A stretch of DNA of 64,000 nucleotides from Bog-756 sp963738545 (GCA_963738545.1 CAVTXA010000008.1:1054001-1118000); one strand, 5' to 3'; shown: positions 9,143 to 18,432, counted from the first letter of the stretch. A program made the numbers and translations. Notes: generated from the sequence alone by a model not told the origin.

Positions 9143-10012
9143 GTGCGACTGGTGAGCTTCGACGACGGGACGATCCGCACCGGACGGGTGGTGGGCGACG
9201 AGGTGGTCGACCTCACCGACCCCGCCATCGGGCTCCCGGGAGCGATGGCGGCCCTGTTGTCCCTCGGGGACGACGTCGCCGGGGCGCTGGAGGGTGCCGC
9301 CGCCAGCGGCGCCCGACGGGTGGCCATGGAGGCGGTCCGGCTGGTGGCCCCCGTGCCCCGGCCGCCCTCGTTCCTGGCCATCGCCCGCAACTATGACGCC
9401 CACATCCGTGAGCTGGGACACGAGCGCCCCGAGGTCCAGACCTGGTTCTCCAAGCAGCCCACCTGCGTGATCGGTCCGGGTGCTGCCATCGAGGTTCCCC
9501 GGGTCTCGGTCACGGTGGACTACGAGGGCGAGTTGGGCATGGTGGTGGGCCGGCGCTGCCGGCACGTCCCCGCCCAGCGGGCCTTGGCCGTCGTGGCCGG
9601 GTTCACCGTGGTCAACGACGTCAGCGTGCGGGACTGGCAGTGGCGGTCACCGACCATGATGATGGGGAAGGGTTTCGACACCCACGGCCCCACCGGCCCG
9701 TGGATCGTGACCGTGGACGAGCTCGACGACGTGCAGGACCTGTCCGTCCGGACCTGGGTCAACGACGAGCTCCGCCAGGACGGCACCACGGCCGACATGA
9801 TCTTCACCTGTGCCCAGATGATCGAGCACCTCTCGGCCGCCTTCACCCTGGAGCCCGGGATGATCATCACCACCGGCACGCCGGCCGGGGTGGCCGCCGG
9901 TGAGGCTCCGCCCCGCTGGCTGTCGGCCGGTGACACGGTGACCGTGGAGGTGGCCGGGGTGGGCCGACTCACCAATCCTGTCGTCGACGAGGCCGGGGCC
10001 AGCGGAGGGTGA
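9143..10012 (+). CDS. Fumarylacetoacetate hydrolase (FAH) family protein
   Basis: This 289-residue protein starts at GTG 9143 (VRLVSFDDGTIRTGRV). It shows the FAH-fold markers AIARNYDAHIRELG, the metal-binding DYEGELGMVVGRRCRHV, VVNDVSVRDWQ, GKGFDTHGPTGPWIV and TGTPAGVA. Relatives hydrolyse or decarboxylate beta-diketo acids such as 2-hydroxyhepta-2,4-diene-1,7-dioate or acylpyruvates using Mg2+ or Mn2+. The substrate is not predictable here. Its stop overlaps the following ArfB-like gene by four bases. Confidence 0.9.
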   Translation: MRLVSFDDGTIRTGRVVGDEVVDLTDPAIGLPGAMAALLSLGDDVAGALEGAAASGARRVAMEAVRLVAPVPRPPSFLAIARNYDAHIRELGHERPEVQTWFSKQPTCVIGPGAAIEVPRVSVTVDYEGELGMVVGRRCRHVPAQRALAVVAGFTVVNDVSVRDWQWRSPTMMMGKGFDTHGPTGPWIVTVDELDDVQDLSVRTWVNDELRQDGTTADMIFTCAQMIEHLSAAFTLEPGMIITTGTPAGVAAGEAPPRWLSAGDTVTVEVAGVGRLTNPVVDEAGASGG

Positions 10013-10437
10013 ACCCTGCATCGGAGGGCGAAGGCGTGGTCCGGGTGACCTCGTCGTTGGCCGTCCCCCTCCATGAGCTGCACCTCCGTTTCAGTCCCAG
10101 CGGTGGTCCGGGGGGCCAGCACGCCAACAAGGTCAACACACGGGTCGAGCTCCGCTTCGACATCAGTGGGTCACCCTCGTTGGGACCCCGTCAGCGGGCC
10201 CGCCTCCTCGAGCGCCTGGGCCCGGAGCTGCGCCTCGTGGTCGACGACGAACGGTCGCAGCTCCGCAACCGCCAGCTGGCTGTGGACCGGTTCCGCCAGC
10301 GGATGGCCGACGCCCTGCACGTGGAGAAGGCTCGCCGCCCCACCCGCCCCTCGCGTGGGGCCAAGGAGCGTCGGCTGGCCGCCAAGCGCCAGGTGTCGGA
10401 GCGGAAGAGGAACCGGCGCCCCGACTTCGACGAGTGA
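10009..10437 (+). CDS. arfB: ArfB/ICT1-like peptidyl-tRNA hydrolase (RF-1 domain protein)
   Basis: The 142-residue protein has the class-I release-factor GGQ signature in SPSGGPGGQHANKVNTR, which catalyses peptidyl-tRNA hydrolysis. A basic C-terminal tail (RRPTRPSRGAKERRLAAKRQ) resembles the mRNA-channel tail of ArfB/YaeJ. It lacks the codon-recognition domains of RF1/RF2. The predicted role is rescue of stalled ribosomes in the cytoplasm. The GTG start overlaps the FAH gene stop, implying coupling. Confidence 0.9.
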   Translation: MNPASEGEGVVRVTSSLAVPLHELHLRFSPSGGPGGQHANKVNTRVELRFDISGSPSLGPRQRARLLERLGPELRLVVDDERSQLRNRQLAVDRFRQRMADALHVEKARRPTRPSRGAKERRLAAKRQVSERKRNRRPDFDE

Positions 10438-10447
10438 GCGCTTCGGG

Positions 10448-10463
10448 CCCGGTGAGCACCGGG
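10448..10463. terminator. Possible hairpin between convergent genes
   Basis: A six-base-pair stem CCCGGT/ACCGGG with a GAGC loop sits just after the arfB stop and before the end of the facing hydrolase gene. There is no T tract, so this is at best a weak or Rho-assisted terminator. Confidence 0.3.
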
Positions 10464-10491
10464 TCGTGGGAGTCCTCGGCCCTCGGGCCGG

Positions 10492-11421
10492 TCAGCCCGC
10501 CTGGCGGTCGGTGCCGGCCGGTTCGTCCCAGACCGAGTCGAGGAAGGTGGCGATCTGGTCGGTGAGCCGTTCCGGGTGGATCCGGAGCTCGAGGACCGAG
10601 TTGGCCTGGACCAGTTGACCCCGGGGCAGCCGGCGGGCCAGCTGCTCGGCGTCGTGGAACGGGTGGATGCGGTCCACCTGGTGGCCGATGACCAGGGCCG
10701 GGACGTCCATGGCGGCACGTTGCTCCACCGTCGGGGCGATGGGACCGGCCAGGATGCCGTGCAGCACGGCGGCCGTCTCGGTGGGATCGTTGGACAGCGT
10801 GTTCATGACGCTGTCCACCGGCCCGTTGCCGGTGCGGGGCAGCCGCTGGAAAGCCGAGGCGGCGCGGCGCACCAGGGGACGGGCCAGGTGCACGGCCAGC
10901 AGCATGGGGACGAAGGTGATGGCGGCGGCGGGGACGGCCCATTCGAGCACGGGCATCTCGATGACGAGCGCCTGCACGCGCTCGGGGGCCAGGGCGGCCA
11001 CCAGCAGGCTCACGTTGCCGCCGAGCGAGACCCCGCCCACGGCGGCCCGGGCCAGTCCGAGATGGTCCATCAGGCGCACCACGTGCTCGGCGTAGGTGTC
11101 CATCCGGTGGAACGAGGCCCGCTTCGGCTTGTCGGAGAGCCCGTGTCCGGGCAGGTCGACCAGGACCACCCGGAACCCGTGGGCGGCCAGGTCCGTGGCC
11201 AGCCGCCGGTTCATGTTGGAGTCCATCAGGATGCCGTGCATGAACACGAGCACCCGGGGTCCGTGCCCGTGGATCTCGTAGTAGAGCTGCACTCCTCCGC
11301 TGTCGAACATCCCCACCTCGAAGGGGGGCGGGACACCGGGAGCGGCGTGGGCGTTGGCGGGACCAGATCCGCGGAGGGGGGCGCTACCCGGATCCTCCGA
11401 AGGTGCCCCTGACGTCGTCAT
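10492..11421 (-). CDS. Alpha/beta hydrolase
   Basis: The protein has the alpha/beta hydrolase core: the oxyanion HG motif in LVFMHGILMDSN, LVDLPGHGLSDKP, the nucleophile elbow GVSLGG, and a late aspartate/histidine region (VIGHQVDRIHPFHDAEQLA). The start at 11421 overlaps the end of the upstream nitrilase gene by 38 bp; a later ATG at 11310 (MFDSGGVQLYYEIHG) would remove the overlap and a low-complexity leader. Substrate unknown; esterase, haloperoxidase-like or lactonase activity is possible. Downstream partner of the nitrilase in one transcript. Confidence 0.85.
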   Translation of the reverse strand: MTTSGAPSEDPGSAPLRGSGPANAHAAPGVPPPFEVGMFDSGGVQLYYEIHGHGPRVLVFMHGILMDSNMNRRLATDLAAHGFRVVLVDLPGHGLSDKPKRASFHRMDTYAEHVVRLMDHLGLARAAVGGVSLGGNVSLLVAALAPERVQALVIEMPVLEWAVPAAAITFVPMLLAVHLARPLVRRAASAFQRLPRTGNGPVDSVMNTLSNDPTETAAVLHGILAGPIAPTVEQRAAMDVPALVIGHQVDRIHPFHDAEQLARRLPRGQLVQANSVLELRIHPERLTDQIATFLDSVWDEPAGTDRQAG

Positions 11422-12283
11422 CGGGCCAACGGTACGCCCCGGGGCGTCGATGTGCCAGCACCGGCAGCTCGGCCCGGACCCGTTCGACCCGGGACATGTC
11501 CAGCTCGGCGAGCACGATCCCCGGGCTGGGCTCGGTCCGCTCGGCGACCACCGTCCCCCACGGGTCGACCACCATGGTGTGGCCGTGGCAGGGCGGCATT
11601 CCGCGAGGGAGGTCCCCCACCTGGCCGGCCCCGATCACGAAGGCCTCGTTCTCCACGGCTCGCGCCCGGAGGAGGAGCTCCCAGTGGGCCGGTCCGGTGG
11701 CCGCGGTGAACGCCGACGGGACGACGAGGACCGTGGCCCCTCGGAGGGCCAGGATCCGGTAGAGCTCGGGGAAGCGCACGTCGTAGCAGATGGACAGGCC
11801 GACCACGGTCGTCGGGAGGTCCCCGGTCGGGGCCTGGTCCAGGGTGGACACCACCAGATCACCGCCCGGGGCCATGGTGGCAGACTCGTGGAACGTGGTT
11901 CCGTCGAGGTCGACGTCGAAGAGGTGGACCTTCCGGTAGACGCCCAAGGTGCTTCCGTCCGGTCCGACCAGACAGCTGGTATTGAACAGGCGGCCGTCGC
12001 CGGTCGACGTTCCCCCCGGGCCCGCCGGGCGCTCGGGAAAGCTGCCGGCCAGCAGGTGGATCCCGTGGTGTCGGGCCACCGCCGAGGCCCAGCTCACCGT
12101 GGGTCCGTCGAGGGATTCGGCATGGCTGCGCAGGAACGAGGGGCTACCGGCCACCGAGAAGTACTCGGGCAGCACGGCGAAGCGGGCCCCGGCGGCCACG
12201 GCCTCGTCCACCAGCAGGCCGGCGGCATCGAGGTTGTCCTGTCGGTCGGGCCCGGCCGTCGTCTGGATGGCTCCCACGCGCAT
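11384..12283 (-). CDS. Carbon-nitrogen hydrolase (nitrilase superfamily)
   Basis: This 299-residue protein starts at the ATG at 12283 (MRVGAIQTTAG). It has the Glu-Lys-Cys triad of the superfamily: glutamate in FAVLPEYFS, lysine in LGVYRKVHLFDVD and cysteine in VGLSICYDVRFPELY. The sequence FVIGAGQVGD near the C-terminus is typical of Nit1/Nit2-like (omega-amidase or deaminated-glutathione amidase) enzymes. It probably cleaves a small amide in the cytoplasm. It is divergent from the next hydrolase gene. Confidence 0.9.
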   Translation of the reverse strand: MRVGAIQTTAGPDRQDNLDAAGLLVDEAVAAGARFAVLPEYFSVAGSPSFLRSHAESLDGPTVSWASAVARHHGIHLLAGSFPERPAGPGGTSTGDGRLFNTSCLVGPDGSTLGVYRKVHLFDVDLDGTTFHESATMAPGGDLVVSTLDQAPTGDLPTTVVGLSICYDVRFPELYRILALRGATVLVVPSAFTAATGPAHWELLLRARAVENEAFVIGAGQVGDLPRGMPPCHGHTMVVDPWGTVVAERTEPSPGIVLAELDMSRVERVRAELPVLAHRRPGAYRWPDDDVRGTFGGSG

Positions 12284-12369
12284 GGCACAGGGTAGGTCCC
12301 CCGTCGGGCACAATGACCATCGGTCCGCCCCGGGCTCCCGTCCGGCGGTGGCCCAACGAGAGGAGCGTC

Positions 12370-13602
12370 GTGTCCTTCGAAGACTCCGACGTCGTCCGCA
12401 GCGCCATCCGTGTGGAGGGCTTCCGTGACGACGAGTTCAATTACCAGCTGATCCGGGCCCTCGGCGTGGCCGACTACGGGGGGTCCACGGTGGGCGAGTG
12501 CCTGGCTGTGGCGGCCGAGATCGCGGACGGGAGCCCGAGCAGCTGGGTCCTGGCCTTCGAGCGGCTCGCTGGCCGGGTCGAGGACCGGGGGAGGTCCTGC
12601 CTCGAGGCCGGTCACCGGGTGAGCGGGCGGGACCAGTACTTCCGGGCGTCCACCTACTACCGGACAGCCGAGTACTACGCCGACGCCGAGCGCGGCCGCT
12701 CCCAGGAGGCCGGGGAGAAGGGCCGCGCCTGTTTCGCCGTGGCCGCCGGGCTGACCGATCCTCCGGTGGAGCTGGTGGACGTGCCCTTCGACGGGGGAAC
12801 GCTCCCCGGCTACCTCGTGCGCCCCCGGGGCGGCCCGGTCGGGCGGCGGCCGACCCTGGTCGGAGTGGGCGGCTTCGACTCCAGCGCCGAGGAGCTCTAC
12901 TTCCACCTCGGAGCGCCCGGAGCCGAGCGGGGGTGGAACGTGTTCGTGTTCGACGGGCCGGGACAGCCCGGGTGCATGCGCCGCAACCCGACGCTCACCT
13001 TCCGCCCGGACTACGAGGCGCCCATCGGTGCCGTCCTCGACGCGTTGGGAGGCCGGGACGACGTGGACTCGGACCGGCTGGCGCTGGCCGGCCAGAGCTT
13101 CGGCTCCTACTTCGCCGCCCGCAGCGCGGCCACCGATACCCGGGTGCGGGCGCTCGTGGCCAACCCTCCGGTGGTGGACATGAGCAGGTACCTGGAAGCC
13201 TGGGTGGGGACCGAGGTCTTCACCATGGCCCGGGACATCCGTCCCGAGGACGTGATCGGCGTGCCCGAGGACCTCATGCCCCGTCAAATGCAGTGGGGCA
13301 TCGCCGCCATCTGCGAGCGCTTCGGTGTGCCCTCGTTCCATGCCTGGAGGGACGCCATCGGTGCCTACCGGCTGGGAGGACTGGTCGGGGAGATCCGCTG
13401 TCCGGTGCTGGCCCTGGTGGGGGACCGGGAAGGGATTGAGCCCCTGGCCCAGTTCGACGCCCTGGTGGCCGAGGTCGCCGGCCCGGTGGATGCCGTCCGC
13501 TTCACCGCGGCGGACGGTGCCTCCACCCACTGCCAGTCCGACAACATCCGCCGCTCGGCGCAGGTGACCTTCGACTGGCTGGACCGCCAGCTGGCGGGAT
13601 AG
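12370..13602 (+). CDS. Alpha/beta hydrolase of the FrsA/2,6-dihydroxypseudooxynicotine hydrolase-like group
   Basis: The GTG at 12370 follows an AGAGGAG ribosome site, better supported than the upstream ATG at 12313. The N-terminal 130 residues form a helical cap (FNYQLIRALGVADYGGST, RASTYYRTAEYYAD). The catalytic domain follows, with VFDGPGQPG, the nucleophile elbow ALAGQSFGSYFAAR and a late ALVGDREGIEP segment and histidine (ASTHCQSDN). This cap-plus-core layout is seen in FrsA-like and C-C bond hydrolases. Substrate unknown. Confidence 0.85.
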   Translation: MSFEDSDVVRSAIRVEGFRDDEFNYQLIRALGVADYGGSTVGECLAVAAEIADGSPSSWVLAFERLAGRVEDRGRSCLEAGHRVSGRDQYFRASTYYRTAEYYADAERGRSQEAGEKGRACFAVAAGLTDPPVELVDVPFDGGTLPGYLVRPRGGPVGRRPTLVGVGGFDSSAEELYFHLGAPGAERGWNVFVFDGPGQPGCMRRNPTLTFRPDYEAPIGAVLDALGGRDDVDSDRLALAGQSFGSYFAARSAATDTRVRALVANPPVVDMSRYLEAWVGTEVFTMARDIRPEDVIGVPEDLMPRQMQWGIAAICERFGVPSFHAWRDAIGAYRLGGLVGEIRCPVLALVGDREGIEPLAQFDALVAEVAGPVDAVRFTAADGASTHCQSDNIRRSAQVTFDWLDRQLAG

Positions 13603-13627
13603 CCGAGGAGGTCATCCCGACCCGGCG

Positions 13628-14209
13628 TCAGAGTCCGAGACGACGGGAGCAGGCCGGCCACTGGCCCCAGCCGCTCCGGGCCTGCAGCTCGACGGCGGCC
13701 TCGTCCTGGACCGCAGGGGGGGCCTGGTTGGGAAGGCCGGTGAAGCCCAGTCCGTGCCAGGTGGCGGCCGAGAACTGGTAGGCCCCGTAGTACCCGTTTC
13801 CGGTGTCGGTGGCGTAGTTGCCGCCCGACTCGCACTGGCGGAGCTCGGCCCACACGCCACCGAGCGGGAACGACGGCGGGCCCGTCGTCGGGACCGGCGC
13901 CGGCGGCACCGGCGGACTCGTGGTCGTGGTGGTGGTCGGAACGGTGGGCACCGAGACGGGACCGGGCAGGTCCAAGGTGGCCAGGGAGACGACGGTGGCC
14001 CCGACGACCACCGACCGGAAGGCGGGTTGGGCCAGGTTGACGGGGTGGGACCCGACCGAGCCCCCGGCCACAGCGGGCGAGGAGCCCACGGTCAGGAGGG
14101 CGGCGGTGGCGATGGCCACCACGAGGACGGCCTCCACGATCGAGTGGAGGGTGACGGTGGAGTTGGAGCTGGAGGCAGCGGTGCTGCCGGTGGAGCGGTG
14201 CGTGCGCAT
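13628..14209 (-). CDS. Resuscitation-promoting-factor-like secreted transglycosylase
   Basis: The ATG at 14209 is preferred, with GAGGA about ten bases upstream; a TTG at 14227 is the alternative. A membrane/signal segment (HSIVEAVLVVAIATAALLTVG) is followed by a Thr/Pro-rich linker and a C-terminal Rpf-type domain from about residue 125. WAELRQCESGGNYATDTGNG carries the catalytic glutamate, followed by YYGAYQFSAATWHGLG and a late cysteine pairing. Such enzymes cut peptidoglycan glycan strands outside the cell and promote regrowth in actinobacteria. Confidence 0.9.
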   Translation of the reverse strand: MRTHRSTGSTAASSSNSTVTLHSIVEAVLVVAIATAALLTVGSSPAVAGGSVGSHPVNLAQPAFRSVVVGATVVSLATLDLPGPVSVPTVPTTTTTTSPPVPPAPVPTTGPPSFPLGGVWAELRQCESGGNYATDTGNGYYGAYQFSAATWHGLGFTGLPNQAPPAVQDEAAVELQARSGWGQWPACSRRLGL

Positions 14210-14719
14210 GTGCGTGCGTTTCCTCAAAGTCGCGGAAGCCCGGAGGGCTTCGAGGTTGGCTTCGTACTGCGGGCGACCGTCATGGTGCGCATTCGTCTCG
14301 CGAGGCGTTGCCGGGGAGGGCAGGGGGCTCTGGACGGTTGAGTCCGTACGAGGTGCAGACGGGGGAACCCGGGTCAGGTCAGCGTCCGGCGGCTCCCGGC
14401 CTGCACTCGGTCGTGGTGGTGTGGTTCGTCGTGGCGGTGTGGGTCATAGGTGGTCGAACAGGCGGTGGTCGGTCCGTTCCCACGCATGGTCGTGGGTGGC
14501 GGCACGCTGCGACCCTGTCGGGTGCAGGTGGGTCACAGATCATCCGGTGCTGTCCGCACCTGGCGGCCGCATCCGAACCGTCCGTGACCCCGACTGCCGA
14601 TGGCTGATCGAGTTACACCACTGTAGTGAGCGGTCCCGACGTTACGCAATTGCCACGTTTTGACTACCCGTCGGCAGGCTGACCAGGGTAATTGTCCAGA
14701 CGACCCGTGAGCGGAAGGG
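14210..14719. other. 510-bp intergenic stretch upstream of the Rpf-like gene
   Basis: Both flanking genes are on the minus strand, so this is the leader and promoter region of the Rpf-like gene. I looked for a c-di-AMP (ydaO) riboswitch, common before rpf genes in actinobacteria, and could not align its conserved core. A short palindrome CACTGTAGTG-like element near 14620 is the only local structure noticed. No convincing gene is present. Confidence 0.5.
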
Positions 14720-15598
14720 TCAGTTCCCCCGGTCGGAGGGGCCCGCTGCCGGGGCAGCCGTAGCGGCCAGCGCGGCGACCAGAGCCGCCCCACCTCCCTC
14801 GGAGACGTCCTCGCGGACCCCCGACAGTGGGGTGACGGTGGCCCAGCCCTCGGCGAGGAGGGCCGCGTCGGATTCGGGCTCCAGCTCGGCCTGTTCGGCG
14901 AGGCGATCGGCCCCCACGCCCATGCCCCGCAGGGTGAGGGTGATGGCTCCCGCAGTGAGGTCGATGGGCACACCGGCCACCGGCTCGGTGGTGGCCTCGG
15001 GCCGTACGGCCCGGATCAGTCCGACCCGCCCCAGGGTCCCGTGACGGACGCCGTGCAGGCGGTCGGGGGTCACGGCGGGCACGTTGAGGTTGAGCACGGT
15101 GGCCGGTGGCGCCTCGGCCAGGGTGGGCAGGATGGCCGTGGCCAGGGCCACCGGGGTCTCCCACGGCACCGGGTCCTCGCCCCAGGCGATGCTGACGGCC
15201 AGACCCCGGATGCCGAACTGGGCCCCGGTCAGGACCGCACCCACCGTGCCCGAGTGCAGGGCCGACCGACCGGCGTTGACGCCGTGGTTGATGCCCGACA
15301 CCACCAGGTCGGGTGGGGGACCGAAGCCCTCGATGCAGGCCACGATGACGGCCAGGGCCGGTGGGCCGTCGATGCCGAAGGTGGGCACGTGGGCCAGCCC
15401 CGGGATGTTCACCGCCTCGTAGGGGATCGATTCGCGCTCGTAGACCCGCCCCACGGCGGCCCCGGCACCGCTGTGGTCGACCATCGGAGCCACCACCACC
15501 AGGTCGTGACGGTCGCCGAGGGCGGCCCACAGGCCCCGGGCCAGGGCGGCGATGCCCGGAGCGAAGACACCGTCGTCGTTGGTGATGAGGATGCGCAT
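14720..15598 (-). CDS. surE: SurE-type 5'/3'-nucleotidase
   Basis: The ATG at 15598 gives MRILITNDDGVFAPGI, the SurE N-terminus with the metal-binding ND-D motif. VVVAPMVDHSGAGAAVG and VVSGINHGVNAGRSALHSGTVGA, the active-site loops, follow. At 292 residues it is slightly longer than common SurE (about 250) because of a variable, alanine-rich C-terminal end. SurE removes phosphate from nucleoside monophosphates using a divalent metal. Upstream in-frame ATGs at 15634 and 15682 lack family similarity. Confidence 0.92.
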   Translation of the reverse strand: MRILITNDDGVFAPGIAALARGLWAALGDRHDLVVVAPMVDHSGAGAAVGRVYERESIPYEAVNIPGLAHVPTFGIDGPPALAVIVACIEGFGPPPDLVVSGINHGVNAGRSALHSGTVGAVLTGAQFGIRGLAVSIAWGEDPVPWETPVALATAILPTLAEAPPATVLNLNVPAVTPDRLHGVRHGTLGRVGLIRAVRPEATTEPVAGVPIDLTAGAITLTLRGMGVGADRLAEQAELEPESDAALLAEGWATVTPLSGVREDVSEGGGAALVAALAATAAPAAGPSDRGN

Positions 15599-15759
15599 GC
15601 GGGGGTTCCCCTCGGGTGCCGGTGGGGCCGGCATGACCCCCGGCCCCCGGAACGGCCCTCCGTCGGGCCGGGGCGGCCTCATGGCCTACCATACCGGGCG
15701 ACGCGGGCCCACCCCCGCCCGGCCGAGCCTTCTCGACCCACAGAGCGACCGACACCACC

Positions 15760-16713
15760 ATGAGCCCCCGACCACCTGCCGACGACCAGCGTCCGGCGGA
15801 GACCACCGTCGCCACCGGCGACCAGTGGGTCATCGGCCACGGACACCAGCGGGCGGTGATCACCGAGGTGGGCGCCACGCTCCGCTCCTTCACCGTCGAG
15901 GACCGGGCGGTCATCGACGGGTTCGGTCCCGAGGAGTGGAGTCACGGCGGTCGGGGACAGGTGCTCGCCCCCTGGCCCAACCGGCTGGGCGACGGGCGCT
16001 ATACCTTTCAGGACACCGAAGCCCAGGCCGCCCTGGACGAACCTTCCCGGGGCAACGCCATCCACGGCCTGGTCCGGTGGATGCCGTGGCGGATGGCCGG
16101 CCGGGCCCAGAACCGGATCAGCATGGTCTGCGAGCTGCACCCCCAGCCGGCCTATCCCTTCGCCCTCCGGCTGACGATCGAGTACCGGTTGGGCCGGGAC
16201 GGCCTGATCGTGGTCACCGAGGCCGAGAACATCGGCGGCGTGGACCTGCCCTTCGGGTTGGGGTTCCACCCCTACCTGTTGGTCGGGACCCACTCGGTGG
16301 ACCAGGTGCGCCTGACCGTGCCGGCCGAGCGTCGCCTCATCACCGACGACCGCGGCCTGCCCACGACCATCGCCCCCGTGGACGGCACCGAGTTCGACTT
16401 CCGCTCGGGCCGGCTCATCGGCGTGACCCGGCTCGACACCGGCTACACCGGGTTGCGGCGGGATCCCGACGGACGGGCCCGGGTGGAACTCGACCATCCC
16501 GACGGAACCGGCGGCGCCACCGTGTGGGCCGATGAGCGGTTCGGGTACTTCATGATCTACACCGGGGACACCCTCGGACCCGAGTCCAGACGACGCGCCC
16601 TGGCCGTAGAGCCGATGACGTGCCCTCCCGACGCTCTGCGATCGGGGACGGACCTCACCGTGCTCCGTCCCGGGTCCCGGTGGACGGGATCCTGGGGGAT
16701 CAGCCCGCGGTAG
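15760..16713 (+). CDS. Aldose 1-epimerase family protein
   Basis: The 317-residue protein has the galactose-mutarotase fold signatures: LAPWPNRLGDGRYTF with the NR motif, GNAIHGLVRWMPW with the first catalytic histidine, FGLGFHPYLLVG with the second histidine, and the C-terminal EPMTCPPDAL with the catalytic glutamate. It interconverts alpha and beta anomers of hexoses or phosphorylated sugars; substrate unresolved. It is divergent from surE by about 160 bp. Confidence 0.92.
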   Translation: MSPRPPADDQRPAETTVATGDQWVIGHGHQRAVITEVGATLRSFTVEDRAVIDGFGPEEWSHGGRGQVLAPWPNRLGDGRYTFQDTEAQAALDEPSRGNAIHGLVRWMPWRMAGRAQNRISMVCELHPQPAYPFALRLTIEYRLGRDGLIVVTEAENIGGVDLPFGLGFHPYLLVGTHSVDQVRLTVPAERRLITDDRGLPTTIAPVDGTEFDFRSGRLIGVTRLDTGYTGLRRDPDGRARVELDHPDGTGGATVWADERFGYFMIYTGDTLGPESRRRALAVEPMTCPPDALRSGTDLTVLRPGSRWTGSWGISPR

Positions 16714-16776
16714 CAGCGAAGCGACCGGACGTCCCACCGGCCGTGTCCGGCGGAGAACCCCCCCGGTTCGGCGGGC

Positions 16777-17484
16777 TCAGAACACCTCGCCGAAGAGGTC
16801 CAGCATGGCCCGCCACGATCGGGCGTCGGCCGCCTCGTCGTACCGGATGGCCGGAACGCTGCCGTCGGCATCGGGATTGGTGAAGCTGTGGACCGCCCCT
16901 CCGTAGAGGTGCATCTGCCAGTCGACGCCGGCGGCCCGCATCTCCTCCTCGAAGGCGGCGCGCTGGTCGGCCGGGATGATCGGATCGTCGGCGCCGATGC
17001 AGACGAGCACCTTGGCGGTGATCTTGGCCGCGTCCTCCGGCCGCGTGGTGGCCAGCCCCGAGTGGAAGCCGACCACCGCGGCCAGGGGGGCACCGCTCCG
17101 GGCCAGCTCCAGCGAGAGGGTGCCCCCCATGCAGTAGCCGATGGCGGCCACCCGGCCGGGGTCGGCGTAGCCACTGGCCAGCAGAACGTCGAGCCCGGCC
17201 CGGGCGATCGCCCGCATGCGGTCGGCGTCGCCGGCCAGCTGGCCGAAGCGCTCGCCCACCTGATCGGGGGGCAGCAGGTCTCCGCCGCCGTAGTAGTCGA
17301 GGGCGAAGGCCACGTAGCCGAGCTCGGCCAGGCGCCGGGCGGTCTCCCGCGGGAGCTCGCCGAGCCCGGCGGCATCGTGGGCGATGAGGACGGCGGGTCG
17401 GGTGCCCGGTGTTTCGTCATCGACGACTAGTCGGCCGATCAGCCTGAGGTCCTCGTGGACGTACTCGATGTCGGTGCTGTGCAC
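16777..17484 (-). CDS. Dienelactone hydrolase family protein
   Basis: The GTG at 17484 has an AGGAGGAAG ribosome site at good spacing and yields 235 residues, the normal length. The triad is visible: nucleophile cysteine in AAIGYCMGGTLSLE, aspartate in CIGADDPIIP and histidine in GGAVHSFTNP. The family hydrolyses enol-lactones such as dienelactone from chlorocatechol or catechol catabolism, though many members are general carboxylesterases. No chlorocatechol genes lie nearby, so the substrate is open. Confidence 0.9.
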   Translation of the reverse strand: MHSTDIEYVHEDLRLIGRLVVDDETPGTRPAVLIAHDAAGLGELPRETARRLAELGYVAFALDYYGGGDLLPPDQVGERFGQLAGDADRMRAIARAGLDVLLASGYADPGRVAAIGYCMGGTLSLELARSGAPLAAVVGFHSGLATTRPEDAAKITAKVLVCIGADDPIIPADQRAAFEEEMRAAGVDWQMHLYGGAVHSFTNPDADGSVPAIRYDEAADARSWRAMLDLFGEVF

Positions 17485-17652
17485 AGCTCTTCCTCCTGCT
17501 CGCGTGGGAGTGCGCACCGGGCCGGGGGGCCCGATGGGCGCCGTCGGATGGTACCCCCGGTGCTCCGGGTCGGACCCGTGCCCTGACGCCGATAGCGACC
17601 TCCAGCCCCCGAACGCCTCCTCCCTCGCTGGCCCATCGACCAGGATGGACCG

Positions 17653-18432
17653 ATGGATCTGTCCGCTGACCGCGCCACGGTCATCCTCGCCCTCACCGGG
17701 GCGGGCTGTGTGGCTGCCGACGAGGAGGCCGAGGAGCTCCTGGCCGCCGCCGGTGACGCGACGGCACTGCACGGCATGCTGGAACGTCGACTGACCGGGG
17801 AGCCTCTGGCCTGGATCACCGGCCGGACGGCCTTCTGTGGGCTCGACGTCGTCGTCGAGCCCGGCGTGTACGTCCCCCGCTGGCAGTCCGAACCGCTGGC
17901 CCGCCTGGCCGCCGAGCTCCTGCCCACGTCCGGAATCGGCGTGGACCTGTGCTGCGGGTCAGGGGCACTGGCCATGGTCATGCAGGCGGCACGTCCGGCG
18001 GCCCGGGTGGTCGCCACCGAGATCGACCCGGTGGCGGTCCGGTGTGCCCGCCGGAACGGCGTGGTCGTTCATCGGGGGGACCTCGACACGGCGCTGCCCA
18101 TGGAGCTGGCCTCCGAAGTCGATGTGATGACGGGGGTCCTGCCCTATGTGCCGCACGACGCCCTGCACCTCCTACCCCGTGATGTGCGGCACTTCGAGCC
18201 CCTGGTGGCGCTCGACGGTGGTCCCCAGGGACTGGTCCCCATCACCTCGGTGGTGATCGCCAGTCCGTCGTGGCTCCGTCGGGGCGGCTGGCTGGTCCTC
18301 GAGGTCGGTGGCGACCAGGTCGCCCCGGTCACCGCCCTCTTCGAGGCCGAGGGCTACGGCGAGATCGGTGTGCTCGCGGACGAGGACGGTGACCCGAGAG
18401 CCGTCTACGGCCGGCTGGAGGCGGCGCGGTAG
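17653..18432 (+). CDS. PrmC/HemK-like methyltransferase with altered catalytic motif
   Basis: The 259-residue protein has the PrmC-type N-terminal helix bundle and GEPLAWITGRTAFCGLDVVV, then VPRWQSEPLARLAAE (PrmC normally VPRPETE), the SAM-binding motif VDLCCGSGALAMVM and the acidic ATEIDPVAVRCA. The catalytic NPPY that positions the glutamine of release factors is replaced by VLPY (TGVLPYVP). It is therefore unlikely to be the housekeeping PrmC and may methylate another substrate or be inactive. It converges with the His-rich membrane protein gene. Confidence 0.85.
   Translation: MDLSADRATVILALTGAGCVAADEEAEELLAAAGDATALHGMLERRLTGEPLAWITGRTAFCGLDVVVEPGVYVPRWQSEPLARLAAELLPTSGIGVDLCCGSGALAMVMQAARPAARVVATEIDPVAVRCARRNGVVVHRGDLDTALPMELASEVDVMTGVLPYVPHDALHLLPRDVRHFEPLVALDGGPQGLVPITSVVIASPSWLRRGGWLVLEVGGDQVAPVTALFEAEGYGEIGVLADEDGDPRAVYGRLEAAR

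Noticed and set aside
14230..14719. Possible c-di-AMP (ydaO) riboswitch before the Rpf-like gene
   Set aside because: The plus strand has a GGGGGAACCCGGGT-like stretch, but it is on the wrong strand and the conserved core could not be aligned.
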